NCBI GenBank assembly: GCA_019693395.1
Contig: JAAMXP010003122.1
Location: 1-15,026 of the forward strand
Length of the DNA: 15,026 bases
From: Ettlia oleoabundans
Taxonomy: Eukaryota > Chlorophyta > Chlorophyceae > Chlamydomonadales
Direction: 5' to 3'
Shown: positions 1-10,615 of the stretch, piece after piece
Layout: every line of letters starts with the position of its first letter
Numbering within the stretch: position 1 is the first letter of the stretch
The notes under the pieces: model-generated
The model's input: the letters and a program-made list of their open reading frames with translations, nothing else
The model's database searches: none
What the model was told of the DNA's origin: nothing
Program-made: the position numbers and the translations under genes

Positions 1-87
1 GGGGGAGGGGCGCGCGCGCGGCTGCTGCTGGCTGACCGAGGGGTGCTACAATTGCCTACTCACAACCGCCGACAACTAGCAATTTAG

Positions 88-92
88 TTACA
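88..92 (-). promoter_or_regulatory. UGUAA poly(A) signal of the RWP-RK gene
   Basis: Read on the minus strand, TGTAA lies about 31 nt past the TGA stop at 125-123. UGUAA is the usual near-upstream poly(A) element of chlorophyte algae (established knowledge). Position and strand fit the RWP-RK transcript, so cleavage would be expected roughly 10-20 nt further on, near 70-80. The remaining bases to position 1 are flank, including a short (CG)n run near 9-20. Confidence 0.6.
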
Positions 93-122
93 GCTAAAGC
101 TGTTTGGTTGGTGAAAAAAAGG

Positions 123-3100
123 TCAGCTCTCAGGCTCAGCTGCTGGCTCCCCAGCTGGCTGCTCCTGTGCTGCGCCAGCTTGCTCTCCTGCACACGCCTG
201 CGCCGACTGCTGCTGCGGCTGGTCCTGCTGCGGCGGCGGCAGTACTACGGGCTCGTTAGCAACGGCGGGCACAATGGCTGCTTCCTTCTCCTCCTCCTCT
301 TTTCGCTCCTCCTCCTGCGGCGGCGGCAGCGCCTCCCGTCCTGGCACCTGCGCTGCAGGCTCAGCAGGACGCTGCTGAGCTCCTGCCTCAGGCTGCACAG
401 GGGCCTCTTGCTGCCGCTGCTGCTGCGTTTGCTGCAGTGGCTGAGGGGCAGCAGGCGCCGCAGCCGGCATCTCTGGCAGCTGATAAGCCAGGGACAGCTC
501 CGGCTCGCGAGGCGGCGACGCCTCCGGACGCTGCTTCTCCTGCTGCTGCTGCTGCTGTTGCGGGCTCTTCTTGGTGGGTGCTGCAGCCGCCTCCGCCCCT
601 GGAGCTGCTCCTGTGGCCTGCAGTGACGGCGACTTGCTCGCACTGGGGGGGGGCGCCCGCCCCCGCTGCTGCTGCTGCTGGTCGGGAGGTGAGTTCCCAG
701 CAGACCCTGCTCTTGCTGGTGGCGACAATGCGCCATCCGAGTCGGATAGCGATTGAGAAAGCAGGGCAGCGGCCTGCATGGCAGCAAGGCGAGCTGCAGC
801 AGCATCACTCCCCCCTGCCGCAGGGTTCAGCAGCGAGGGCGGCGCTGTGCCACGCCCCCCCTCAGGCCCCTGCCTGTCCGCCTCCAGCTGCTGCTGCAGC
901 GCCCCAAACCGCGCCTGCGCCATTTGCATGGCACGGTGCCGCCGCTGCGCATTGCGCACGGCTAGACGCTGCTGCAGGCTGTGCACCGCCGTCATGCGAG
1001 CCAGGAAGGCGGCAGCTGCATCACCACCCTCAGCCTCTCCCGCCGCTGCATCCCCGCTGACGCCCTGCAGCGAAAATCCCGCCGCCGCCGCTGCAGCTGC
1101 CATGGCGGCGGCGGCAGAAGCAGCCTCCCCGCCTTCCCCTCCCACCAGGCCATCCCTTTCGGCCGCTGGGGTCGCGGGAGTCAGCCCACTGCCACTCGCA
1201 CCCCCACCGCCGCCGCTGCCACCGCTCCTGCCGGTGCTGGCGGGGGCTTGATCCAGCTCCGCCGCCGCCGCAGCGAGCGCGGCGACGGCGGCGGCATCAG
1301 CCCCCAGCGCTGCTTCAGCTGCAGCTGCTGCTGCCACAGGTGACAGTCCGGTGGAGCCGGGTGTGCCAGCTGCTGCACCCATCAGCTTGCCCATCTGGTG
1401 CCGCACCAGCTGGCGCCAGCTCAGGTCCGCAGCCGCCGCCCCCGGCTGGCCCAAGCCATGGCCCGCCGGCGGCTTCGCCACCGCCGCTGCACGGCCCTCA
1501 GCGCCGCCGGCGCTGCTGGGACCGTCTGGCGGCGAGACGGGCCCGCTGCCGCACTCTGCGTTTGCCGCGCTGGCTGGCATACTGTCTGGCGGGGAGAAGG
1601 CGAGGGCAGAGGATGGGCTGGAGAGCCCGCCGCTGCCCCAAGCATGCCGCTCCAGCTGTTGCACCGCCATCTGCCTCGCCTGCTGCTGCTGTGCCGCAGC
1701 CTTGGAGCCGGCACTGGCGGTGGCAGCCGCCGCCGGCTGCTGCGCCAGACGCGCCGTGGCCGCGACGGCTGCCGCCGCCAGCTGCTGCTGCGTCTCCAGC
1801 AGCTCCCGCTTCATCCCGGCAATCAGCTGCACCAGGATCAGGCTCTCGCCGGGGCTGAGGTCCGGCTGTGCCCTCTGCTGCGCCAGCAGCTCCCCCAGCT
1901 GCCGCTGCTGCTCCTCTGCACGCCGCCGCAGCGCCACGAGGCGGGCAGCTTCCGCCCCAACTTCCGCCGCCTCTGCCGCCGCGCGCCGCTGCCGCACCCT
2001 CTCCTCCGCCAGCTGCGCGGATCGCTCTTCGATGCTGGAGATCTCTCGCTTCAGGCTGCCAATCAACTGGCTCAACGCCAGCCCCTTTTCCTTCAAAACT
2101 GCCTGCTCTTGGTCGAGCGCTGCCGTGGCATGATGTACATGCTGTGGTGGGTCCAGGGAGCGCGGTGTGATCATAGCGTGGCTCAGCGGCGAGTCAAGCG
2201 CCCACCACGAGCTGCTGCTGCGGGGCATGCTGCTGCTGCTGCCAAGGTCCGTTGTTGCTCCCCCCGCGCTGGGTGGCGGCAGCGGCGAAGGCAGCGGCAG
2301 GGACAGCCCCGCGGCGGCGGCAGACAGCAGCAGCGAGGCGTTGGAAGGTAGCCCACTGCCGGCGCCCCGCGGCGAGGGCGACGGCCCACGCAGCCCCAGC
2401 TGCTGCTGCAGCTGCCGCTGCGCCAGCTGCTGCTGCGCCTGCTGCTGCAGGGCGGCCGCCCAGGGCAGGCTGAGGGACAGTGTGGGGGAGCTGCTGCGGC
2501 CCGATGGGGGCGTCAGCCCGGTGCGCGGGGTCCCCGCCGAGGCCCCCAAGTGGGCCAGAGGGCCCTCCAGGAAAGCAGAGGAAAGTGGTCCTGCAAGACG
2601 GAAGGTAGTCAGGCAGGCAAGCATAATAGACACACACAGTGGAATACAGAGGTCCAGATAGTATTCGATACCATGAACACAAAGCAGGCAGGCAGGCATT
2701 GGTTCATTGGGCTGAAAAGGACGCAGCAACCCAGACACAATCACGGCGGCATGAAGAGCGCACGAGCGGTGTGTGTGCGCGTGCATATTGTTTTTTATCT
2801 GTGAATGGGGGGCTCACCTCCTCCCAGGCGCATTGCAATAGACAGGTCCTGGCTGCTCCTGCTGGTAGTGAAGTCACTGCCGCCGCTGCCTGCACCCGCC
2901 AGATTCCCAGCAGCGGCGGCGGCGGCGGTCGCGGTTGCGGAGCCGGGCGGCAGCATGACGGGTGGGAGCACGGGCCGGGGGCGGATTAACTGCGACTGCC
3001 CCTGCCCTTGCCCCTGCTGCTGCTGCTGCAAGCGGTCGCGCTCCCGCCCTAGCGTACCGCCAGGCGCCATGGCGGCGGTGTACTGCCTCAGCAGCTGCTC

Positions 3101-5872
3101 CCGCATCTCCCCCAGCGACGAGTCCTGCTGCCGCTCACGCTGAAGGAGCGCGGCGCGGCGGTCGGGGGGCGCATCCCGCAGTACTGCCTGCCACAAAGAG
3201 CGGAAGCTGCCTTCGTCGGCGACCGCAGCTGCAGCGTCTGCAGGCGCCGGGAGCCAATGAAGAAAGGGACGAGGAAAACGTCAGCCAATGAAGAGGAAGT
3301 GGTCGGCAAATGAAGAGAAAGTTGTCGGCAAACGAAGAAAAAGTTGTCGACAAACGAAGAAATAGTTGTCGGCAATCAATTTGGCAATCAAAGGCAAAGT
3401 TGTCGGCAAATGGGGAGAAAATTGTTGGCAAAGAGGGACCCGCCGGCAGGCACTGGAGAGCAGGTGAAGCGGTCGGACTGCAACAAGTGGCAACCGCCTT
3501 CCCACGGCACAATGCCAGATACTTCAACGGGGCCTTGCTGCTGCCTAAGCACAGCGAAACATGCCACGCCGGCAGAAGAACACTGTGAAAAAATGAAAGA
3601 GAGACAGCTGGCAGCAGCAGTACAGGAGCGGGCGCGCCAAGGTGCAGGGCAGGTGTGGCGACTAGAGAACGCAGCACGCGCAGGGAAGAAAGGAAGCAGC
3701 GCCCCCACCTGATGCCTCTCTGACATCCAACCGGGAGCCACGCCCCTGCTGCTGTTGGTGATGATGGGAGGGCTGGAGCAGGCCGGCCTGCCGCAGCGCA
3801 GACTCCAGCGCGCCGCCGCCACCGCCACCGCCTGCGTGGCCCCCTGCTGCTGTGAAGGCCCCCGGGTCAGCGCCTAATCCACGGCCCGAGGGCAGCGGCA
3901 GGTTGGTTGGAGACGTCTGCCAGCCCGCAGCAGAGCCGGTCAGGCTGCTGCCCGGATGCTGCTGGTAGCTTGACAGCCCGCCATGCCAGCCAGAGCCAGT
4001 AGTGACAGGCTCAGAAGCACGGTGGGGATGTGGGTGCTGGCCCGCGTGCGCGCCTGCGGCAGTCTGCTGCTGCTGCTGAAGCAGCGGCCGGGGCGCCCCG
4101 CTGCCCTGCCGCTGCAGCAGCTGCTGTGGTTGTGAATGCTGTGCAGACCCAGCAGGCGCTGTGCTGCGCCCGCCGTGCCCCTCCAGCTTCTGCCGCTTGT
4201 TCGACTCCCGGCGCAAGCCTGCGGGAGCGGAAAGCCGACGGTGTGGGTGGCGGCAGGTAGCGGCAGGCAATGAACGGCACGGCGGTCACATCCGTGATAG
4301 CCATCATACTATAGGGGGCATAGCCAAAAAGGCAGTGACTGGATTGTTTTCTGGGAAGGCAATTGAAGCTTGAACACAAAAGCTTAGCGGGCGCCAGTGA
4401 AAGATGCACGGCTGGCCAGCACATGCATCTGGCAGTTTCATATGCACGTTTCAGTTTGCCCACCCGCATATGTAGAAAACAGCCATAGCTGGCCGCCAAG
4501 CCGCATACGCACCTGGCCTGCCATTCTGCTGCTGTGACGCTGCTGGGCCCTCTGCTTCCCCTTCAGAGTCTGTGTCGGCATCGCTGCCACCCTCCTCCTC
4601 TTCCCCATCCTCTTCATCACTGGTGGCACTTGTGCCGCTGTAGGCGGCATGCCCACCGCTGCTCCGCCGCTTGCCCTCCTGTGTGGGTGGAGGGAAATGT
4701 TGGCACCTCCCGCCGGCATAAGTATGTGGGACATGGCATGCCAGAATCACAGTGCGGCACGCACCCCATGCAAACATACACCCCAGCCAAAAAGCATGCG
4801 GGCATCTTGCCTGGCGGCTGGCCCCAAAACACTTGCAGTAGCTTTTCAACCTTCCCAAAAACACGCAAAGCAGCGATTCAGTCCGGCTGAGTGGCGCCTC
4901 ACCCGCTGCTGCTTGAGCAGTTGGCGGTAGGGCCACTTTTGCAGGCCGAAGCGGCGGCACAGGCGCTTGAAAATCGTCTGCAAAGGCGGTTGGGAGTGCA
5001 GGGATTATGACGGACAGCCACACAGCAGAAGCAAAAGAGGACAGGAGTGGTTGCAGTCAGCACAGCGCCCCCGTGCTGCAACGGCTCAGCACCCAGCAAC
5101 CAGTGGCAGTTTTTCACGCAAACTTGCTGCTATAGAATCCATGACAGTAGCGAGCATGGGTTACGAAGGGTGAGTAGGGTGCAACCTGCAGAACGTGCGA
5201 GTGGGCACCCTCGTGCCCCGCTTGCAGCGGCAACCAATCCACTCACCAAGCCAACTCCAAGTGACTCAGCAGCCTTCTGGCTGGGCTACAGCATGCGGGT
5301 GCAGAGGTTGGTCAGAATCACAGGCCCGCAGTCACCTGTTAGTGGCCCAGCCCAAAGCAGCGAGGGTTGCGACATGCATGGGCAGGCACACAGCTGTGCC
5401 CGCTGGCAGGTGTTTGGCCACACCCCAGCATGACGGGCCGCCAGCCCCTGAAAAAAGCAGCACCCACCAAAGTGAACCGGGCCTTCAAATCCTCATATGT
5501 AATGTCGGCCGTATAGACCCCTGTAACCCATGATGGGGAGCGAAGGCAGGAGGTGAGGTGTCTCTCTAAGCGGGCGGGGCGGCAAGGGGACGCGGGGTGG
5601 GGGGCCTTGCAGCCGCTTGCCCGCTGGAACCCTCGCCTTTCATCCCACCGCTACGGCAGTCCACATCCGCTGCCCTCAGCGTGCGGCGCAACCTCGCTCC
5701 AACCAAACACGCTCATGGCCCGAAGTTCCTCAGTACTGCAAGCTTGCTCAAACGGGCGGCTTGCCCTCGCCGAAAGCAAGGGGGCTGCGGTGCCAATCTC
5801 GCCTGCTTTTGTCCGCTTGCGGCAGCGTGAAACCTCCCCCGAGCGATGAGCTCCATGAGAGTCGGACTCCAT
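123..5872 (-). CDS. RWP-RK domain transcription factor, eight-exon model
   Basis: Exons (minus strand): 5872-5737, 5520-5468, 5285-5247, 4977-4903, 4678-4513, 4218-3709, 3237-2818, 2590-123 (TGA). Every junction is GT-AG and codon phases agree, giving about 1,288 residues. Joined exons 2-5 spell an RWP-RK DNA-binding domain (residues about 52-103): ITYEDLKARF, then AAESLGVG, then FKRLCRRFGLQKWPYRQLLK. The family is known for helix-turn-helix-like, nuclear, plant/algal regulators of nitrogen response or gametogenesis. The core here reads KWPYRQ, not RWPxRK. Then come an acidic Ser/Asp/Glu stretch (about 121-144), a basic RRESNKRQK patch (159-167, possible NLS), a charged helical stretch (about 335-395), a coiled coil (about 623-741), and a long Gln/Ala/Ser/Pro tail. 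No PB1 or GAF domain is visible, so it is unlike a typical NIN-like protein. Exon 1 is the weakest part: its ATG at 5872 has a GCC-ATGG context and an in-frame stop upstream, but its GTACTG donor is weak. Exons 2-8 are firm. Confidence 0.85.
3280..3435. repeat. 22-bp minisatellite in RWP-RK intron 6
   Basis: About seven tandem units of 22 bp begin GTCGGCAAA or GTCGACAAA and are followed by a GAAGA-rich part. Unit starts are 3280, 3302, 3324, 3346, 3368 (a longer 34-bp variant), 3402 and a partial unit at 3424. The array lies inside the 471-bp intron 3708-3238. The units have drifted by a few substitutions each, so the array is not recent. Confidence 0.85.
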
Positions 5873-6989
5873 GGCTCGCTTAAAGGGCGAGCAGCCGCCC
5901 GCACTGCCTATCAATCAGATTTGAGGGCTTCAGCGCCAAACCCACACGGGACCCACAACGGGGAGTTGTTGGCAACGCTGTCGGACGTGCGCTGGATGAA
6001 TGCTTCGGGTCTGTATCGCGGTAGGAAAACCAAAAGCCAAGCGGAAAAGTTCGCGACCGTTGCTAACCTTCCACCTGGCCGGTCGCGCGCGCCAGGGATT
6101 CTGCGCCTGTCATGTGCCCGAAACGATGGCCACATCGGAGAGTGTGTGGAGCAAACGATTCACGTTTTAAGGCCCGCAAACCCCAGCAATAACCCAGTAG
6201 CAGCCCGGGGCCGCGCTCACTTCCCAGGTAGCGGCGGCCACTTTGCCGCCGTCAGTTTTGGGCCACACAGGAAAGCTAGGGAATGCAAGGCTTGACATAT
6301 CTTGGACTCTTCATACGGGTCATCCATGTGATAGTACAGATGAATAGTAGGCAGCATGCAAGCCACAGCTGGTGCCGTCCCACCCCCCCGCCCTAGCCCA
6401 GGGCGGCGCTTGGTGCCTGCTCACCCCTCCCCGGCCCGTGGCAACCGTTTTATCATCGGTTCACTCCGTAATTAGCTCCCAGAAATGAAAGGCCATGCGA
6501 ACAGCGGCGCCGCCAAACTCCCCCCGCCCCTGCAACGCTGCTGCTCCAGCAGCTGCAGCCTCACCCAGCAGTCACCCAGCAGCAGCCACTCGCGCCAGCC
6601 CCACGTTTCCTTCCGCGCAAGGGTCATCATTCAAGTATGAGCAGGCGCATCTTCTTAGGTGATTCGACAAAGTGACAGCAGCGCTGCTGAGCACCATGTC
6701 CCTCCTGCCTGCCTGCCTGCCCGCCAGCCTGCCGGCCTGCGCCCCCCCTTGCATCGGCTTACACCCCCCACTGCTAGCAACCACCCAGTATTTGGCCATC
6801 TCATTATGCCAACCGTGTGGCATATCACCACCAGCACATTCCTCCCAAAGCGTCCAGACCAAACTGAAACTGCAAAGGAAAGCCCAGCGCTTTCCAATCC
6901 ACCTAGCCCGCTTGAAGAGCGGCACCGACACAAACTGGCTTGGCAGTCTGGTATCCACAATCAGGCATCAAATAAAACCCGCACCCACT

Positions 6990-7200
6990 CACCACACTGT
7001 GGCCCCCACACCCCCACCAGACATTGCTGCCTTTCAGCCACTAACCAACCAGCGCTCGTTGGCCCCCCCCCCCCCACCTGCATTGCCCACTCCACCGCAA
7101 GCCGCTCATCGCCACAGACATTGCTCCGTTCTCGCCACTCTCTACCCAGCTCCCTCTCTCCCCCCACCTGCAATCCCCCCTTCAGCGCACCTTCATCAAC
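6990..7200 (-). other. G-rich tract on minus strand, possible G-quadruplexes
   Basis: On the plus strand this is C-rich with a run of 13 C at 7063-7075 and several C3-C7 blocks; the minus strand therefore carries many G3-G13 runs separated by short spacers. Such spacing can form G-quadruplexes (general knowledge). The lack of A/T-first codons also explains the long chance open frames here. Confidence 0.5.
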
Positions 7201-8127
7201 CTCACCAGGTGCGTCTACTGCCTGCCCCAACAAACGCGGCCCAGGTACAAGTTACAGACATCATAGCAGAGGATACAGCCGCAAATGGGGTAAGGGGAGT
7301 CGCTTCCTCTCTCAGGAGACATGATTTGACGCAACAGTGAGTGCAGTTCAGTGCTGTGTGGTGCCAAGGGTGCGCAAGAGAGGCAAATAGGCCTTCACAC
7401 GCAAGACTAAAGTGTGTGGATGCAGTCTAAATGCAGCACGCGTCGCCGCACGCAGGCATACAAGCGGCAGGCTTGGCAGGGCACAAGCCGGTAAGCGGGC
7501 TGAGCAAAACGCGGAAAAACGCGGAGGGCGCACGGCCACGGCAGGGCAGGACGGCCCGCGAAATGGATTAGATGTAATACATGATGATGCCCCGCTGCCG
7601 CTGGCGCAAGGGAGCCGCGCCTGGTAGCGGGCACGGGGGACAGGATGCAAGTTGGCAAACAAGGTGCCCAGGCCGTGGGGGGGCCAAGGGCGGCGTGGCG
7701 CGAATTCGGGTGGCTATGTGATGCCCAAAAGGAGACGCGCCCTTGCAGGGTATTGACGACAGATGAGAGGCAGTGTAGCGAGAGGAAAGTATGCATGCAT
7801 AGGGTGTTGTGACGTGCTCAGCTGAGTGCAAGGCGCAACAGCAGCGGCCTCACATGCAAGGGGCCGCGACGCGAGCGGCAGGTGGGGAAAAAAGGACAAG
7901 GGTGGCAGGCGAGGCAGTTCTTTTCTCTGATAGCAGACACGCATGGCGCGCTGCAGCACAGGGTGCAAGGAGGGAGACAGCATGTGCAAAAGGCGAGGGG
8001 GTGGGAGGAAATGCTGGTTGGTTCCGTCCATATATTCTTCCTATCTTGTTTGCGGGAATGGAGAGATGCGAAAGGGAGAGATGAGGCGAAGTCGCTGATC
8101 AACGTGCAGAGTATGGGAGCCATGCAA

Positions 8128-8319
8128 GAGGAAGGCACACACCAAAGGAAATTACTCACAAGCCGCAAAGAGGCGCTGTGGCAAGCGGCTTGCCAGGTGC
8201 GGGGGAGGAGGAAGGGGGGAGGCGAGGAAGGCACACACCAAAAGAAAGTACACACAAGCTGCAAAGAGGCGCTGTGGCAAGCGACTTGCCAGGTGCTGGG
8301 AAGGAGGAAGGGTGGAGGC
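8128..8319. repeat. 96-bp tandem duplication with internal dyad
   Basis: Two adjacent 96-bp copies (8128-8223 and 8224-8319) share most bases, starting GAGGAAGGCACACACCAAA and ending near GGAGGC. Each copy contains an inverted repeat TGGCAAG-3 nt-CTTGCCA (8179-8195 and 8275-8291), intact in both despite substitutions elsewhere. The length is a multiple of three and both strands stay open across it. The position fits the 3' UTR of the GATA gene on the minus strand. Confidence 0.85.
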
Positions 8320-8662
8320 GAGGGGGGAAAGAAAGGGGGCATGTGCTCCGCCGGCGATGTGAATCCTGAGTAGTAAGGCAAGCTGCCTGGGAAAGGCAGC
8401 ACAGCTGTTAGCTGCCAAAGGCTCGTCACCCGCAGTGCATTTCTCAGCGCACAAGGGTGGCAAATATCCAGCCGCTGTGCTGCCCGGCGCTGAGATTGCC
8501 AGCCGGTAGCACATTGTGCCCCCGCCAGGTGGCCATGCGCCAGGCGGGAGCTGCTGCTGCCGCAAGGGGGCAGATGGGAAGCGCGCCTCCTGCCATCAAA
8601 AGGGGATGCCCGCCTATGCGACGAGCACCACGTGACAGGGCGCCCAACATGTGGTCAGCGGC

Positions 8663-9972
8663 TCAGGCGACCACACGCGGCTGCTTGGCAGGTGGGGCGG
8701 TGCTCTTGAGCGCCTCGCTGCCACAATGCCCCGGCGCACCACGCTTGCGTTGGGTGGAGGGCACTGTGGAGCCAAGCTGGTTGGTGCGCCTGCAAGAAAT
8801 GTGTGGAAGAAGCGAGTGAGGTGATGAGACTAACCAAGGGGGTGAAGACATTAGTGGGGAAGGGTTAGGAAGTGGGTTGCAACCCAGTCAACAGCCACAA
8901 ACAGAACCAACTGCATTCCTTTTCCGTCTCAGAAATATATTTTCCACACACCCAGCTGTGGGTGCTGCAGAGGCTTCAGCTGAAGCGAGCGTAACGCAGG
9001 GGTGGCTTGCCAATGTGGGCTGTAACGCCACCACAGCAATACAGCCGGGCAGCCGGCTTCCAGGCTGTTGATGCCATCCCCAGTGATTACACCCGCACCT
9101 GTAGCGCGTGCCGCAGGCGTTGCACAGGATGGCCTTGTGGGGCGGGCCGCGGCGCCACTGAGGGCTCTCGCTGCAGAAGCAGGGCAGGCAAAGCGGGAGA
9201 AGGGTGGTAAGGAACGCTGCAAAAAAGGCAGGCACGCTGCTGCAACGAGGGTTGGGAACGTTGCTGTTGGTAGAGCGCGCCCAATTGACTGGGTCACCCA
9301 GTCAAATGGGCGTCGATGGACAGGGCCCCTAAGTAGGAGTGCCCACACAAGTGGTGGCGCCCAGCCAGCCAGCGAGACCGCAGCAGGGCAGGGTGGTTGG
9401 TGGTAGTTCGCAAAGCGCAAACGGCTGCTGCATTCGCGGAGGCCACGAGACTAGGCTGCAGCAGCTTCTGCCGTGTAAAATGCAGGCACAGGAAGCAGGG
9501 TCGCATAACCAGACACCTCATGGCCACGCGACTTCCACACTCGCTCCGGCCGGCCCTCTGCGAGGCGCATTCGGCCCTGGGGCGACGGAAGGATACATAA
9601 ACAGCAGCAGACTCACGTTGCGCCACAATGCGAGCACACAGGGCCGCCGGTCTTGTGCGTCTCTGCCAGCAGGGCTTGGAAGGAGGGCTGATTGAGCTGC
9701 TGGTCCGCCTCGGAATGCCGTTGCTGTTGCTGAGTCCCGGAGGCCCTGGGAGAGGCGACTGTGGAGCTCCTCAGCAGTCGAGCAATGTCAGACTCGGTGG
9801 CCAGCGCCAAGGGCTTTCCTGTCAGCTCGTCTATGACGGCAAGGCGATAAAGCTGCTTCAGGGAAGCCAGGCCTTCAAACAGTGTTTGCTGGACTGGGGC
9901 AGCTGGGGCCCGTGGCTCTTCCAGCGGCGGGAGGCTGTCAAAGAAGGATGCGTCATCAGAGAAGGGAGCCAT
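8663..9972 (-). CDS. GATA-type zinc-finger transcription factor
   Basis: Exons: 9972-9617, 9170-9099, 8789-8663 (TGA). Donors are GTGAGT and GTGCGG, acceptors CTGCAG and TTGCAG; phases 2 and 2 agree, giving 184 residues. The ATG at 9972 has a GCA-ATGG context; an in-frame ATG at 10053 would add 27 residues and is less likely. Joining exons 1 and 2 creates one C-x2-C-x18-C-x2-C GATA finger: Cys113, Cys116, Cys135, Cys138, with SPQWRRGPP inside and ILCNACGTRYRR at its end. The x18 loop with GPP.K..LCNACG.R matches plant-type GATA fingers. The family binds GATA sites in the nucleus. The N-terminal part (1-110) has two short helical stretches and a Gln-rich linker; the short C-terminus is basic (QRKR, AKQPR), a likely NLS or DNA contact. 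No CCT or TIFY domain and no second finger is seen. The target pathway cannot be read from the sequence. Confidence 0.9.
9278..9312. repeat. 35-nt near-perfect inverted repeat in GATA intron 1
   Basis: Arms 9278-9293 and 9297-9312 are reverse complements over 15 of 16 positions, with a 3-nt centre TCA and one A-A mismatch. Left arm: CGCCCA-A-TTGACTGGG. Each arm carries a TTGACT core, which resembles a W-box (TTGACC/T). It lies in the 446-bp intron 9616-9171. It could be a stable hairpin in the pre-mRNA or a dyad binding site. Confidence 0.85.
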
Positions 9973-10615
9973 TGCGATAGTTTGAGCCAAGGAAGGGAAA
10001 GGGAGGGCGGGGGAGAGACGGAGCGCGTACAAGGGTGGCAAGTGGCAGCGCACTGTTCAAGAACAAGACGTGGCGGTGGTGGAGGTAACAATGGAAGGCG
10101 GAATGCGTCAGAATGTGCTGAACACGGGCTTGCAACTTCTGACAACGCGGAGCACGCAGTACGTGGCGCAGCAGCCGGTAGATCCTCGGATCCTGCGATG
10201 CCTTTGTGCGTTCCCATATACTCTCATTCAGCATTGAATTTTGCAGATATAACTGGCAATTAATCGCTTAAAACTTAGCATAAGCACTTACTACCGCAAC
10301 GGGTGGCTGCAACTGCTGCCCCCACCACCCACAACCGCCGCCAGCACCCAGTAAGTAAGCAGTGCTCTCTGGATCTGAGGCAGTCCATCCCTTCATCATA
10401 CAGGCTACTGTTCTGGAGGCGTCTATCGCACCAACGCACAATGCCTGCCAACCGCGTGGTCAGCATGCATTGCGGTACCAGCCCCTTGGCTACGCAACCA
10501 ACATGCCGCCACCAGCTGCGTTGCCACCACGTCACGCCCCTACTCAATCACGTGGATAGTTGCACAAGTCTCCGAGCCTTTCCCTCCCCATAACCAGCAC
10601 TCACAAGTGTGCATC
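9973..10615. other. Intergenic: RRM/MYND 3' end to GATA start
   Basis: Between the TGA of the RRM/MYND gene and the ATG of the GATA gene there is no supported coding exon. It should hold the former's 3' UTR and the latter's promoter. No TGTAA is present on the minus strand here, so the poly(A) site of the upstream gene is unexplained. Minus-strand TATA-like runs occur near 10213-10222 (AGTATATGGG) and 10243-10256 (GTTATATC). Either would give a 5' UTR of roughly 200 nt for the GATA gene. A GATCC-TC-GGATC dyad sits near 10185. Confidence 0.45.

Larger units (their letters stand above)
5873..8662. other. Gene-poor interval between RWP-RK start and GATA stop
   Basis: No recognisable protein or RNA gene was found on either strand. 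The left part should hold the promoter and 5' UTR of the RWP-RK gene; the right part should hold the 3' UTR of the GATA gene. Open frames exist on both strands (for example plus 5846-6295 and 6672-7340, minus 7818-8429), but they overlap in several frames at once and show no family motif. Visible landmarks are a (TGCC)n run near 6707-6724, a C-run of 13 at 7063-7075 within a strongly strand-biased stretch, a tandem duplication at 8128-8319 and a 7-bp stem hairpin at 8382-8400. TGTAA occurs on the minus strand at 7256 and 6763 and on the plus strand at 7573, but I cannot tie any of these to a transcript. Confidence 0.6.

Noticed and set aside
108..2661. Many open frames on the plus strand opposite the last RWP-RK exon
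   Set aside because: They are shadows of CAG/GCA-rich coding sequence: Leu/Arg/Cys-rich or Pro/Ala-rich products, no domain, and several overlapping frames at once.
2591..2786. N-terminal extension of the last RWP-RK exon to an ATG at 2786
   Set aside because: This reads through an intron. A TTGCAG acceptor at 2591 and a GTGAGC donor at 2817 join in phase 1 and connect two continuous protein-like exons.
4195..4215. tRNA-like B box (GTTCGACTCC) on the plus strand
   Set aside because: The flanking bases do not pair as a T stem, there is no matching A box or acceptor stem, and the site lies in a coding exon (codons for ESNK).
6961..7233. Minus-strand exon ending at a GTGAGT donor near 6991
   Set aside because: The donor looks good, but the product has no motif, contains the poly-G tract, and no phased acceptor exon could be found to join it.
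6672..7340. 222-codon open frame on the plus strand as a gene
   Set aside because: The region is C-rich with few stops, a second frame (6659-7324) is open over the same bases, the product is low complexity with no motif, and no phased splice partners were found. Kept only as a possibility in the findings.
7882..8373. 163-codon plus-strand frame with a 32-residue repeat
   Set aside because: The minus strand is equally open (7818-8429). The repeat simply reflects the 96-bp DNA duplication, and there is no start context or domain.
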